Source: Ilumatobacteraceae bacterium (GTDB taxonomy: Bacteria; Actinomycetota; Acidimicrobiia; Acidimicrobiales; Ilumatobacteraceae). Taken from it: 64,000 nucleotides of DNA. This document shows positions 29,486 to 37,654 of the stretch, one piece after another (within the stretch, counting starts at the first letter, position 1; each line of letters starts with the position of its first letter). Position numbers and translations under genes: made by a program. The notes beneath the pieces were generated by a model. That model was not told the origin of the DNA. It searched no databases and saw only the letters and a list, made by a program, of their open reading frames with translations. The stretch is taken from the NCBI GenBank assembly GCA_025358075.1, contig JANYKU010000046.1, positions 1 through 64,000 on the forward strand, in the 5' to 3' direction.

Positions 29486-30436
29486 GTGAACCCGGCGCTG
29501 GAGACGCGAGACCTCACCCGTCGCTTCGGCGACACGGTGGCGGTCGATGCGATCAACCTGCGAGTCGCGACTGGCGAGATCTATGGGTTCCTAGGCCCCC
29601 ACGGAGCCGGCAAGAGCCCCATGGTGCGCATGCTCACGACCCTGCTTCTGCCGTCGTCCGGGTCGGCCACAGTCGCCGGGTTCGACGTTCGCAAACACGC
29701 CGACATGATCCGCCTGCGCATCGGCGTCGCGCTCCAAGACGCAGCGCTCGATCCGAAGCAGACCGGTCGCGAGTTGCTCGACCTTCAGTGCCGCCTCTAT
29801 GGGCTGCGACCCAGAGAACGCCGCGACCGGCTCGCTGAGCTGCTCGTGCTCGTCGACATCGGCGATGCCATCGACCGCCGGATCGGTACGTACTCCGGTG
29901 GGATGAAACGGCGCCTCGACCTGGCCGCCGCGCTCGTACACGAGCCCGAGGTCTTGTTCCTCGACGAGCCGACGACCGGTCTCGACCCATCGAGCCGCGC
30001 AACGGTGTGGGAGGAGGTTCGCCGGCTCAACGAGCAGCGCGGCACGACGATCTTCCTCACCACGCAATATCTGGAGGAAGCCGATTCGCTCGCCGGTCGC
30101 GTGGCGATCATCAACAAGGGGCGCATCGTTGCCGAGGGCACGCCTGCGGATCTCAAGCAGTCCGTCGGATCCGACGTGATCGTCGCCAAGGGTCAACCCG
30201 GTGACGCCGAACGGATCATCAAGGCACTTGCCACGATCGAGGATCTCGGCTCGGTGGAGTCGGCGGGCGACGAGGTCGTGATCTCCGTCGTCAACGGCGC
30301 CAAGGCGATCAGCCCTGTCGCCGTTGCGTTGTCGGAGCAGGGAATCGTCGTGGAAGGGCTGACGCTGCGCACGCCGACGCTCGACGACGTGTTCCTGCGG
30401 CTCACCGGCGAACGGATGAACGAAGAGTCGCCATGA
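29486..30436 (+). CDS. ABC exporter ATPase, DrrA-like, with atypical Walker A
   Basis: A 316-residue drug-export-type ATPase from GTG 29486. The signature YSGGMKRRLDLAAAL, Walker B VLFLDEPTTGLDP, switch residue region TIFLTTQYLEEAD and the DrrA-type C-terminal domain ending TPTLDDVFLRLTG are normal. The Walker A loop is unusual: GPHGAGKSPMV instead of GPNGAGKSTTV, so Asn is His and Thr-Thr is Pro-Met. The P-loop Lys and Ser remain, so it may still bind ATP. It overlaps its permease by ATGA. Confidence 0.9.
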   Translation: MNPALETRDLTRRFGDTVAVDAINLRVATGEIYGFLGPHGAGKSPMVRMLTTLLLPSSGSATVAGFDVRKHADMIRLRIGVALQDAALDPKQTGRELLDLQCRLYGLRPRERRDRLAELLVLVDIGDAIDRRIGTYSGGMKRRLDLAAALVHEPEVLFLDEPTTGLDPSSRATVWEEVRRLNEQRGTTIFLTTQYLEEADSLAGRVAIINKGRIVAEGTPADLKQSVGSDVIVAKGQPGDAERIIKALATIEDLGSVESAGDEVVISVVNGAKAISPVAVALSEQGIVVEGLTLRTPTLDDVFLRLTGERMNEESP

Positions 30437-31239
30437 TCGAGCCATCGGCGAGCCCACGCATCACGGCCCGCAGCGCCGGGTTCGTCGAGGATCTGCGCAG
30501 CGTGGCGCTGCGCGCCATCCGCCTCACGTGGCGCGATCCCGAAACCTTTCTTCCGGCGTTGGTCATCCCAGTGTTCTTCTTCGTCGTCAACGTCGGCGCG
30601 CTGCAGAAGTTCGTCGAAGGCAGCTTCCCGGCCGGCTTCGACTACAAGGCGTTCCAACTTCCGGTCGCCGTCGTCTTCTCGGTCACGGGCGTCAGCCGCG
30701 CCAGTTCGCTCGTGCTCGACATCCAAGACGGCTACTTCGACCGGCTACTGCTCACACCCGTGAAGCGAGGCACCTTGCTGCTCGGCCTGATGACCGCCGA
30801 CGTCGTGTTGATCATCGCCTTGGCCACACCGGTCGCAATCCTCGGACTGATCGTCGGCATCGATCCTGCGACCGGACCGCTCGGAGTAGTCGCCTTCGTG
30901 TTGATGGCCGGGTTGTGGGGTCTGGCGTTCACCGGGTTTCCCTACTCGATCGCGCTTCGCACCGGCAGCCCGACCGCGGTCAACAACGCGTTCCTACTGT
31001 TCTTCCCGTTCGCGTTCCTGACGACCGCCTATCTGCCGCAGGCCAGCATGACCGGATGGTTGGCGACGGCCACTCGGTTCAACCCGACGACGTACCTGTT
31101 GGAGGGGATGCGCGCCTTGCTGCAGGACGGCTGGAAGTGGCGCCCCATCGGGCGGGCCCTGCTGGCCATCATCGGGGTCGGCACGGTTTCGTTCAGCTTG
31201 GCCTTCGCCTCGCTGCGCGGCAGGCTCGACCGCAACTAG
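30433..31239 (+). CDS. ABC-2 type permease, DrrB-like
   Basis: A 268-residue ABC-2 permease with six membrane segments, from ATG 30433 overlapping the ATPase stop. Family features are a short cytosolic N-terminus with AIRLTWRDPETFLPALVIPVFFFVV, the DGYFDRLLLTPVKRGTLLLG loop, and the late segment FLTTAYLPQASMTGWLATATRFNPTTYLLEGMRAL. With the DrrA-like ATPase it forms an exporter for an unknown hydrophobic compound. Its stop codon is shared with ybaK through CTAG. Confidence 0.92.
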   Translation: MIEPSASPRITARSAGFVEDLRSVALRAIRLTWRDPETFLPALVIPVFFFVVNVGALQKFVEGSFPAGFDYKAFQLPVAVVFSVTGVSRASSLVLDIQDGYFDRLLLTPVKRGTLLLGLMTADVVLIIALATPVAILGLIVGIDPATGPLGVVAFVLMAGLWGLAFTGFPYSIALRTGSPTAVNNAFLLFFPFAFLTTAYLPQASMTGWLATATRFNPTTYLLEGMRALLQDGWKWRPIGRALLAIIGVGTVSFSLAFASLRGRLDRN

Positions 31240-31721
31240 TCGTCGCTGGCGATCGGCGCAGTCACCGCGCCGAGGACTCTGATCAGGTCATCGGGGGCGA
31301 TCTCGATGTCGAGGCCGCGACGGCCTCCGCTGACGAAGATCGAGTCGAACAACACACACGTCTCGTCGATGACGACGGGCAACGCTCGCTTCTGACCGAA
31401 CGGGCTGATTCCGCCGACCACGTATCCGGTCAGCCGCTCGGCGGTTTCCGGCGGGCACATCTCGGCACGCTTGCCACGCACGGCGGCGGCTAACTCCTTC
31501 AACGACAGCTGTCCGCTGACCGGCACGATCGCAACAACGTGGTCGTGGTCGTCGACCGTCGCGAGCAGGGTCTTGAACACACGCTCGGGCTCGACATCCA
31601 ATGCCGACGCGGCAGCCCGACCGAACCCTCGCTTCGTCGGATCGGCCTCGAACTCGTGAACGCGATACGGCACCGCGGCGGCATCGAGCACCACGATTGC
31701 CGGCGTTCCTCCTCTGGCCAT
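31236..31721 (-). CDS. ybaK: YbaK-type aminoacyl-tRNA deacylase
   Basis: A 161-residue YbaK/ProX-family protein. It has the catalytic Lys segment RVFKTLLA (about 47-54), SGQLSLKELAAAVRGKRAEMC, and the loop VGGISPFGQKRALPVVID. YbaK hydrolyses mischarged Cys-tRNA(Pro) in trans; related clades clear other mischarged tRNAs, and the clade here was not resolved. It shares a CTAG stop with the convergent ABC permease. Confidence 0.93.
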   Translation of the reverse strand: MARGGTPAIVVLDAAAVPYRVHEFEADPTKRGFGRAAASALDVEPERVFKTLLATVDDHDHVVAIVPVSGQLSLKELAAAVRGKRAEMCPPETAERLTGYVVGGISPFGQKRALPVVIDETCVLFDSIFVSGGRRGLDIEIAPDDLIRVLGAVTAPIASDD

Positions 31722-31733
31722 CGCGTCGCGTGC

Positions 31734-32603
31734 TCAGCCGGCCGTCGCCCCGTTGAACTCCTCGACGAGCGGGGCGAACGAGTCCATCGCTGTCAATGCA
31801 GCGTCGCGGTCGAGCGGTGGGATGATCACGGTCGCCATGCTGGCGCCGAGGTCGCGAAGTCGGGCGAGGTTGTCGGCGTCGGGCTTGGCGCCGTAGATGC
31901 CGAGGCTCAACGACGACGGATCGCGGCCTGCTGCCTCGCAGGCGTGTTGCAGCTTCAGCCACGACTCGTCGATCGGCCATCGACCTTGAATCGGCATCCA
32001 GACGTCGCCGTACTCGATGATGTGACGGAAGTGCAGATCGCTGGGCGAGGCACCGATGACGATCGGTGGATGCGGCTTCTGCATCGGCTTCGGCCACGCC
32101 CACGACGGCTCGAAGTCGACGTACTGACCATGGAACTCGGCGACGTCTTGCGACCACAGGGCCTTGCAGGCGAGCACTTTTTCGCGCACGACGGCTCGCC
32201 GGTGACCGAGGTCGACGCCGTGCGATTCCATCTCCTCGTGGTTCCAGCCGTAACCAATTCCGAACAGCAACCGGCCGTTGGAGATCACGTCGAGCGAGGC
32301 GACCTCTTTGGCCAACCACAGCGGATCACGTTGGGCGACCAGGGTGATCCCGGTCGCCAGCCGCAGCGTCGTCGTGACTGCTGCCGCTGCGGCAAGGGCA
32401 ACGAACTGATCGTGAGTGCGCCAGTACTCGTCGGGAAGCGGCGGCGCACCGGCGATGCCACCCCAGGGCGTGCGCCGGCTGATCGGGATGTGCGAGTGCT
32501 CCGGGAACCACAGCGAATCGAACCCACGAGCTTCGGCCTGTTGGGCCACCTCGATCGGTTGGATGCCGCGATCGGTGGGAAACATCAGCACTCCGAGACG
32601 CAT
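31734..32603 (-). CDS. LLM-class F420-dependent oxidoreductase
   Basis: A luciferase-like monooxygenase-fold protein, 289 aa from ATG 32603 (MRLGVLMFPTDRG); the track's GTG start adds two residues. Characteristic parts are IQPIEVAQQAEARGFDSLWFPEHSHIP near the N-terminus, LATGITLVAQRDPLWLAKEVASLDVISNGRLLFGIGYGWN (about 80-120) and HPPIVIGASPSDLHFRHIIEYGDVWMPI. Actinobacterial members mostly use F420. The substrate is unknown. Unlike the copy at 11487, it is intact. Confidence 0.88.
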   Translation of the reverse strand: MRLGVLMFPTDRGIQPIEVAQQAEARGFDSLWFPEHSHIPISRRTPWGGIAGAPPLPDEYWRTHDQFVALAAAAAVTTTLRLATGITLVAQRDPLWLAKEVASLDVISNGRLLFGIGYGWNHEEMESHGVDLGHRRAVVREKVLACKALWSQDVAEFHGQYVDFEPSWAWPKPMQKPHPPIVIGASPSDLHFRHIIEYGDVWMPIQGRWPIDESWLKLQHACEAAGRDPSSLSLGIYGAKPDADNLARLRDLGASMATVIIPPLDRDAALTAMDSFAPLVEEFNGATAG

Positions 32604-32631
32604 TGCCACAGGCTACGTGGCGAGCAGAAAT

Positions 32632-33417
32632 TCAGCCGAGACGTACGGCGATTCCCGACAACGCCGGATCCGCCGGTGGATGACGTTCGAACACCATGGG
32701 ATCATGACCGGGCACGATCACGCCACCCGGTGCGACGAGTGCGCGCAAGAGGTCGTAGCCCGCGACCATTGCCGGCACATCGAACACGATCGAGAACGGC
32801 CGGGTCGCTTCCATGTTCTCGTAGTAGTGGGTGGCGTCGGAGGCCAGCACCAACCACCCGGCGGCAGTGTTGACCCTGACGGCCTGCAGCCCATCCGTGT
32901 GACCGCCAATGTGGTGCACCGAGACGCCGGGCGCAATCTCGGCATCGCCATTGTGGAAGTGCACGCGCTTGGCGTGCACCGCCATCACCATCTCGGCCAC
33001 ATGGCGCGCGGTGAACGGATGACTGAACTCGCTGTCCATCATGTGGCGACCGGTGGCGAACGACATCTCACGATCCTGGAGATGGAACGACGCGTTGGGG
33101 AACTGGTCGAAGCCGCCGACGTGGTCGTAGTGGAGATGGGTGAGCACCACGGTCGGCGCCGCGGCCGCGTCGACACCGATCAGGCTCAACCCCTGAGACG
33201 CCGTCCGCAGCAGTCGGCGGTGGCGGCTCTCGGCATCGAGTGCGTCGAAGCCAGTGTCGACCACGATGGTGCGGTCGCGGCCGACGATCGCCCAGACGAA
33301 GTAATCCATCGGCATCGGCACGTCGTGTGGATCTCCGCCGAGGAAGTGTTCTGGACGTCGGGCGTCGCGCTCGGCGTACTTCACGGCGAACACTTCGTAC
33401 GTGTCTGAATCGGTCAC
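32632..33417 (-). CDS. Metallo-beta-lactamase-fold hydrolase (N-acyl-homoserine lactonase-like)
   Basis: A 261-residue MBL-fold enzyme from GTG 33417. The dinuclear metal motif is HLHYDHVGG (about 95-103). Later ligands appear as GGHTDGLQ, ASDATHYYENM and a C-terminal PGHDP. The arrangement resembles the AttM/AiiA lactonase branch. A lactone substrate is plausible but unproven. It diverges, with only 18 bp between, from the carboxymuconolactone-decarboxylase-like gene, so the two probably share a control region. Confidence 0.85.
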   Translation of the reverse strand: MTDSDTYEVFAVKYAERDARRPEHFLGGDPHDVPMPMDYFVWAIVGRDRTIVVDTGFDALDAESRHRRLLRTASQGLSLIGVDAAAAPTVVLTHLHYDHVGGFDQFPNASFHLQDREMSFATGRHMMDSEFSHPFTARHVAEMVMAVHAKRVHFHNGDAEIAPGVSVHHIGGHTDGLQAVRVNTAAGWLVLASDATHYYENMEATRPFSIVFDVPAMVAGYDLLRALVAPGGVIVPGHDPMVFERHPPADPALSGIAVRLG

Positions 33418-33435
33418 CGTCGTAGGGTACCGAAC

Positions 33436-33882
33436 ATGGATGATTCATTGTTTCAAGCCGGGATCGACGCTCGATCGCGGGTTCTCGGCCCGGAGTTCGT
33501 CACCAAGGCCTTCTCCACGGCAGACAGCTTCAATCGCGATTTCCAAGAGATCGTCACCGAGTACTGCTGGGGTGGCGTGTGGGGACGCAGCACGCTCGAC
33601 GACCGCCAGCGAAGCCTCAACAACCTGTGCATCCTCGCCTCGCTGAACCGCTCGCACGAGTTCAAGCTGCACTTCCGGGGTGCATTGCGCAACGGCTGCA
33701 CGCTCGACCAACTGCGCGACACCCTGATCCAGGTGATGGTCTACGCGGGTGTGCCGGCAGGCGTCGAGGCCTTCCGGTTGGCACGCGAGGTGCTCGACGC
33801 CGAAGGCGTTGTGCCGCCGCCGACCGACAAGCCGATGCCCGACATCCCGGGTACTGACCGAAGCACAGCAGCACAGGGCTGA
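33436..33882 (+). CDS. Carboxymuconolactone decarboxylase-family protein (PcaC-like)
   Basis: A 148-residue single-domain CMD protein. The core GVWGRSTLDDRQRSLNNLCILASLNRSHEFKLHFRGALRNGCTLDQLRDTLIQVMVYAGVPAGVEAFRLA matches gamma-carboxymuconolactone decarboxylases (PcaC), without the CxxC of AhpD-type members. PcaC decarboxylates a lactone of the protocatechuate branch. No other pca gene is present, so the substrate may differ. The dehydrogenase follows 3 bp downstream. Confidence 0.88.
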   Translation: MDDSLFQAGIDARSRVLGPEFVTKAFSTADSFNRDFQEIVTEYCWGGVWGRSTLDDRQRSLNNLCILASLNRSHEFKLHFRGALRNGCTLDQLRDTLIQVMVYAGVPAGVEAFRLAREVLDAEGVVPPPTDKPMPDIPGTDRSTAAQG

Positions 33883-33885
33883 GCG

Positions 33886-34746
33886 ATGACTGTTGGTTTC
33901 ATCGGGTTGGGCAAGATGGGCGGGCCGATGGCCGCCAACGTCGCCGCCGCCACTCCGGGTCTGGTGTGCTTCGACATGGCCGGCACCGACGACCGGCTGC
34001 CTGCGGGCGGGGTCGCGGCGACATCGGTCGCCGACGTCGCCGCCCGGTGCACGACCGTCTTGATCAGCGTGCCGGATGGCGCGGCGACACAGGCGGTCGC
34101 CGAGGCGATCCTCGCCACCGATCAGCCAGTTGTCGAGACGCTCATCGACCTGTCGACGATCGGACCGCAAGCTGCCGTGCGCGCCGCCGAGTTGCTGGCC
34201 CCTGCCGGCATCACCTACTGCGACGGCCCGGTGTCGGGCGGCGCCGCAGGGGCACGCGCGGCGACGATCTCACTGATGTTCTCCGGGCCCACCGCGGTGC
34301 TCGACGGGCAGCGAGCGCTGCTGGAGTCGTTCACGGGCAACATCTTCCACGTCGGCGAGCACGCCGGCCAGGGGCAGGCGATGAAGTTGGCCAACAACTA
34401 CCTGTCGGCAACCGCGCTCGCGGCGACGTCCGAGGCGGTCGCATTCGGCGCAGCGCACGGTCTCGACATGGCGACGATGATCGACGTGCTCAACGTGTCG
34501 ACCGGGCGTAACTCGGCGACGGTCGACAAGTTCCCCAACCGGGTCCTCACCGGCAGCTACGACGCCGGCTTCTCCACCGCGCACATGACCAAGGATGTCG
34601 GGCTGTTCGTCGACAGCGCGGCGGCGATCGACACGGCCGATGTCGTCGCCAACGCGGTCGCCACGACCTGGCGCGGTTGCGATGCGGCCTTGCCGGGCAG
34701 CGACTTCACCGAGATCTGGCGGTACGTGTCGACGCCCAAAACCTGA
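33886..34746 (+). CDS. 3-hydroxyisobutyrate dehydrogenase-family oxidoreductase
   Basis: A 286-residue beta-hydroxyacid dehydrogenase. It has the N-terminal Rossmann motif GFIGLGKMGGPMAANV (4-19), the substrate loop DGPVSGGAAGARAATISLMFSG (about 112-133), and the catalytic Lys helix GQGQAMKLANNYLSATALAATSEAV (about 162-186). Such enzymes oxidise small 3-hydroxyacids or tartronate-type compounds with NAD(P). It is cotranscribed with the PcaC-like gene. Confidence 0.88.
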   Translation: MTVGFIGLGKMGGPMAANVAAATPGLVCFDMAGTDDRLPAGGVAATSVADVAARCTTVLISVPDGAATQAVAEAILATDQPVVETLIDLSTIGPQAAVRAAELLAPAGITYCDGPVSGGAAGARAATISLMFSGPTAVLDGQRALLESFTGNIFHVGEHAGQGQAMKLANNYLSATALAATSEAVAFGAAHGLDMATMIDVLNVSTGRNSATVDKFPNRVLTGSYDAGFSTAHMTKDVGLFVDSAAAIDTADVVANAVATTWRGCDAALPGSDFTEIWRYVSTPKT

Positions 34747-34766
34747 GTGGCGAGCCGGCGCCGGCG

Positions 34767-35459
34767 TCAGTCGAGTTGTTCGTGCAGGAAGGTAGTCACT
34801 TGCGGCCACACCGCGGCGGCAACTGCCTCGTCCAACGTGCCGAGCGCGTTGTGCGGGGCCATGAATGCGTGGCCCGTGTCGGGGTGCACGGTGAGGGTCA
34901 CGTCTTTGCCCATGCCGCGCAGCTTTGCCTCCAACGCGGCTGCGGCCTCGGGTGGGAAGTAGTCGTCGTGGGCGGCCATGTGCCCGCTGATCGCTGCGGT
35001 CAACTTCGACCAATCGGGTTCCATGTCGCCCTGCGGAAAGCCGTAGAACGGCACGGCAGCCTTGACCTTGTCGGGGCGGCCGGCGGCGATGAGGAACGAC
35101 AACATCCCACCCATGCAAAAGCCGACGACACCGATACCGCTGCCGGTGACGCCTTCCAGATCCGAGAGGTAGTCGATGGCTCCGCTCATGTCGCGGGCGG
35201 CACGGTCGGGCGGCATCGACTGCATCAGCGCGCCGGCCTTGTCCATCTCGTCGTGGCCGGCCAGCTCGCCGTGGTACAGGTCGGGCGCAAGGGCGACGAA
35301 CCCGGCAAGGGCGAGGCGCGACGCCATCTCCTTGATCCCCCAGTCGAGGCCCCACCACTCCTGGATGACCAGGACGCCGGGACCGGATCCGCCTTCCGGT
35401 CTGACGAGGAACCCGGATGCTGCGGAGCCGTTGCTGGGGAAGGAGATCGTTTCAGCCAT
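34767..35459 (-). CDS. Dienelactone hydrolase-family protein
   Basis: A 230-residue alpha/beta hydrolase of the dienelactone hydrolase family. It has VLVIQEWWGLDWGIKEMASRLALAGFVALAPDLYHG, the Cys nucleophile in GVVGFCMGGML (about 115-125) and the C-terminal catalytic His in HPDTGHAFMAP. The Cys nucleophile rather than Ser supports a true dienelactone-type enzyme, which opens lactones in halocatechol or related pathways. The nearby lactonase-like and PcaC-like genes fit a lactone or aromatic degradation theme, but the genes are not one operon. Confidence 0.88.
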   Translation of the reverse strand: MAETISFPSNGSAASGFLVRPEGGSGPGVLVIQEWWGLDWGIKEMASRLALAGFVALAPDLYHGELAGHDEMDKAGALMQSMPPDRAARDMSGAIDYLSDLEGVTGSGIGVVGFCMGGMLSFLIAAGRPDKVKAAVPFYGFPQGDMEPDWSKLTAAISGHMAAHDDYFPPEAAAALEAKLRGMGKDVTLTVHPDTGHAFMAPHNALGTLDEAVAAAVWPQVTTFLHEQLD

Positions 35460-35475
35460 GGGGCGAACCGTAGTC

Positions 35476-36822
35476 TCAGCCCAACAGGTCGCGCACCACG
35501 TCGAGCCACAGCTGGGTCGTCAATCGCAGCGACTCCACATCGATGCGCTCGTCGTTGCCGTGGAATCGCCGACCGAACTCTGCCGGCTCCACCTCCGGGC
35601 TGAACAGACCGGATCCGTAGGCGATCGCGCCCATCTGACGGTAGATGCGCGAATCGGTGAACCCGACGACGAGTTGTGGCGTCGGCCGGGCGGTCGGGAA
35701 CGGCTTGGCGATGGCCCGCTCGAGGCTGCTCCACAACGGGCTGTCGACTCGGCTCATCGAGGCCGGGTCATCCATGATCACCTCGACATCGACCTTGTCG
35801 TAGAGGTCGCCGAGCGCGGCCTTGAGGTGAGCGGTGACGTCGTCGTGCCCCTCGCCGGGAAGGGTGCGCACATCCACGCCGATCTCGACGCAGTCGGGGA
35901 TGATGTTGGTCTTCATTCTTGCCGGCCCGCCCGTGACCGTGTTGCACGAGAACGTGGTGTGCGTGCAGGAATGCAGCAGCGTGCCAAGGCCGGGAGCCGG
36001 CAGCGCGTCGAGGAAGTCGTCGATGTGCCCTTCGTCGAGCAGGCTGCGCTTCGTCGCCTCGTCGACGCCGAGCGAGTCGACGGTCGACGCCCACAGCTCG
36101 TGGAAGCGCGGCGCCGGGCGGTAGTCGCCGATTCGTTGGATGACTGCGGCCGCGGTCATCAACGCGTTGTCGGACTTGTACGGCATCGAGCCATGGCCCG
36201 GTGTGCCCCGAACGCGCAGGCGGCGCCAGGCGACACCCTTCTCACCGACGTTGATCGAAATGTACGGCTGGTCCTTGGGACCGCTGTGCAGGCCGCCCTC
36301 CTCGGTCAGCACGTAGTCGGCGCGGATCGCATCGGCCTCGTGGTCGGCCATCCACTGCATGCCGTGCGCGCTCCCCGACTCCTCGTCGGCGACGGCGAAG
36401 TAGATCAGGTCGCCGCGGGGGCGGAACCCACCGGAGGCGAGGTGGCGAAAGGCGACCGCCATCGACGCAGTGAGGTTGAGCATGTCGACCGCGCCGCGGC
36501 CCCAGACCTCGCCATCGACCAGTTCGCCACCGAACGGATCCCGCGACCATCCGCCCTCGTTGACCGGAACGACATCGGTGTGGCCCATCAAGCACAGGCT
36601 CGGAGCGGACGGGTCGCTGCCCTCGATGCGGGCGACCAGCGAGGCGCGCCCGGCCGTGGGCTCGAACTGCTGGAAGTCGAGCCCGGTCGAGCCGAGGAAC
36701 GACCGCAGCAGATCGGCGTTGCGGGTCTCGTAGCCCGACTCGGCCGTTCCGTCGTTGACGCAACGATTGCGGATCATCTGCTGCAGCAACTCAATCGTCT
36801 CTGCGGTCAATGCATCGGTCAC
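35476..36822 (-). CDS. M20-family metallopeptidase/deacylase
   Basis: A 448-residue M20/M25/M40 peptidase from GTG 36822. Metal motifs are CLMGHTDVVPV (about 76-86), GELVDGEVWGRGAVDM (Asp bridging ligand), AVADEESGSAHG (catalytic Glu pair) and the C-terminal SGLFSPEVEPAEFGRRFHGNDERIDVESL. The dimerisation domain contains VRGTPGHGSMPY. Likely substrates are dipeptides or N-acyl amino acids. Its start overlaps the MmcQ/YjbR stop as GTGA. Confidence 0.88.
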   Translation of the reverse strand: MTDALTAETIELLQQMIRNRCVNDGTAESGYETRNADLLRSFLGSTGLDFQQFEPTAGRASLVARIEGSDPSAPSLCLMGHTDVVPVNEGGWSRDPFGGELVDGEVWGRGAVDMLNLTASMAVAFRHLASGGFRPRGDLIYFAVADEESGSAHGMQWMADHEADAIRADYVLTEEGGLHSGPKDQPYISINVGEKGVAWRRLRVRGTPGHGSMPYKSDNALMTAAAVIQRIGDYRPAPRFHELWASTVDSLGVDEATKRSLLDEGHIDDFLDALPAPGLGTLLHSCTHTTFSCNTVTGGPARMKTNIIPDCVEIGVDVRTLPGEGHDDVTAHLKAALGDLYDKVDVEVIMDDPASMSRVDSPLWSSLERAIAKPFPTARPTPQLVVGFTDSRIYRQMGAIAYGSGLFSPEVEPAEFGRRFHGNDERIDVESLRLTTQLWLDVVRDLLG

Positions 36823-37181
36823 TGGTCCACCTTGTGTTGGTAGGCGTTGAACACCTTCTTCGGTACCACCATCCGCCAGGCATCGACGACGAGCTCGGTC
36901 ATCTCGGCGTGATCGATCTCGGCGAGGCGAACCACGACCCAGTTGTAGCGCATGTCGCCCGCCTTGGGCAGCATGAACTTGTGCGGCTCCGAGTCGACGA
37001 GGGCCTGGCGCTCTTCCTTCGGGAAGGCAAAGCCCATCAACGAATCGTCGCGACTGAAGGCGAGGTAGACGATCTGTCCGACCCTGAACTTGACCCGGTC
37101 GCGCACCAGCACCTCGTACGAACGCTCGAGCGTCGAAGCCAGATCGCGCACGTCATCGATAGTCACCCCAGCGCGGCCCAT
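36819..37181 (-). CDS. MmcQ/YjbR-family DNA-binding-fold protein
   Basis: I start at ATG 37181 (MGRAGVTIDDVRDLA, 120 aa); the track's 37301 adds 40 unrelated residues. The family core is clear: FRVGQIVYLAFSRDDSLMGFAFPKEERQALV and KFMLPKAGDMRYNWVVVRLAEIDHAEMTELVVDAWRMVVPKKV. These proteins have a CyaY-like or MmcQ fold; their function is unsettled. It is coupled to the M20 peptidase. Confidence 0.83.
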   Translation of the reverse strand: MGRAGVTIDDVRDLASTLERSYEVLVRDRVKFRVGQIVYLAFSRDDSLMGFAFPKEERQALVDSEPHKFMLPKAGDMRYNWVVVRLAEIDHAEMTELVVDAWRMVVPKKVFNAYQHKVDQ

Positions 37182-37282
37182 GCCGGGATCGTAGGCGTCG
37201 GATGGAAGAATTCGCGGCGACGCGTCGAAACCGGGATCCTTTGTTCGTCGATGCAGTACGTCCACGCGAAAGGAACAGCAAC

Positions 37283-37654
37283 ATGCCCAGGTATGCAGCA
37301 CTCATCTACGGCGCCGAGCCATCTGGCGAGTCCGACCCCGAGTTGTGGGGCAAGATCATGGCCGAGTACATGCACTTCGGCGAGGTCGGCGGGGCCGCCG
37401 GCGTGATCGGCGGTGGCGAGGCGCTCCACCCGACCACCATGGCCACGACCGTTCACGTCACCGGCGGGGCAAAGGGCGGCGATGTGATCGCCACCGATGG
37501 TCCCTTCGCCGAGACCAAGGAAGTGCTCGGTGGCTTCTACCTGCTCGATTGCAAGGATCTCGATGAGGCCCTCAGTTGGGCAGCTCAGATCCCGGGCGCT
37601 TGGTACGGCAGGGTCGAAGTGCGCCCGGTCATCGACATGAGCGAGATGGGCTGA
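37283..37654 (+). CDS. YCII/DGPF-domain protein
   Basis: From ATG 37283 behind AAAGGAAC, 123 residues. The protein is a single DGPF domain with MPRYAALIYGAEPSGESDP and the family motif ATDGPFAETKEVLGGFYLLDC (about 73-93). DGPF proteins are the standard partners of ECF42 sigma factors, with unknown biochemical function and a ferredoxin-like YCII fold. The sigma gene follows and overlaps this stop codon. Confidence 0.9.
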   Translation: MPRYAALIYGAEPSGESDPELWGKIMAEYMHFGEVGGAAGVIGGGEALHPTTMATTVHVTGGAKGGDVIATDGPFAETKEVLGGFYLLDCKDLDEALSWAAQIPGAWYGRVEVRPVIDMSEMG

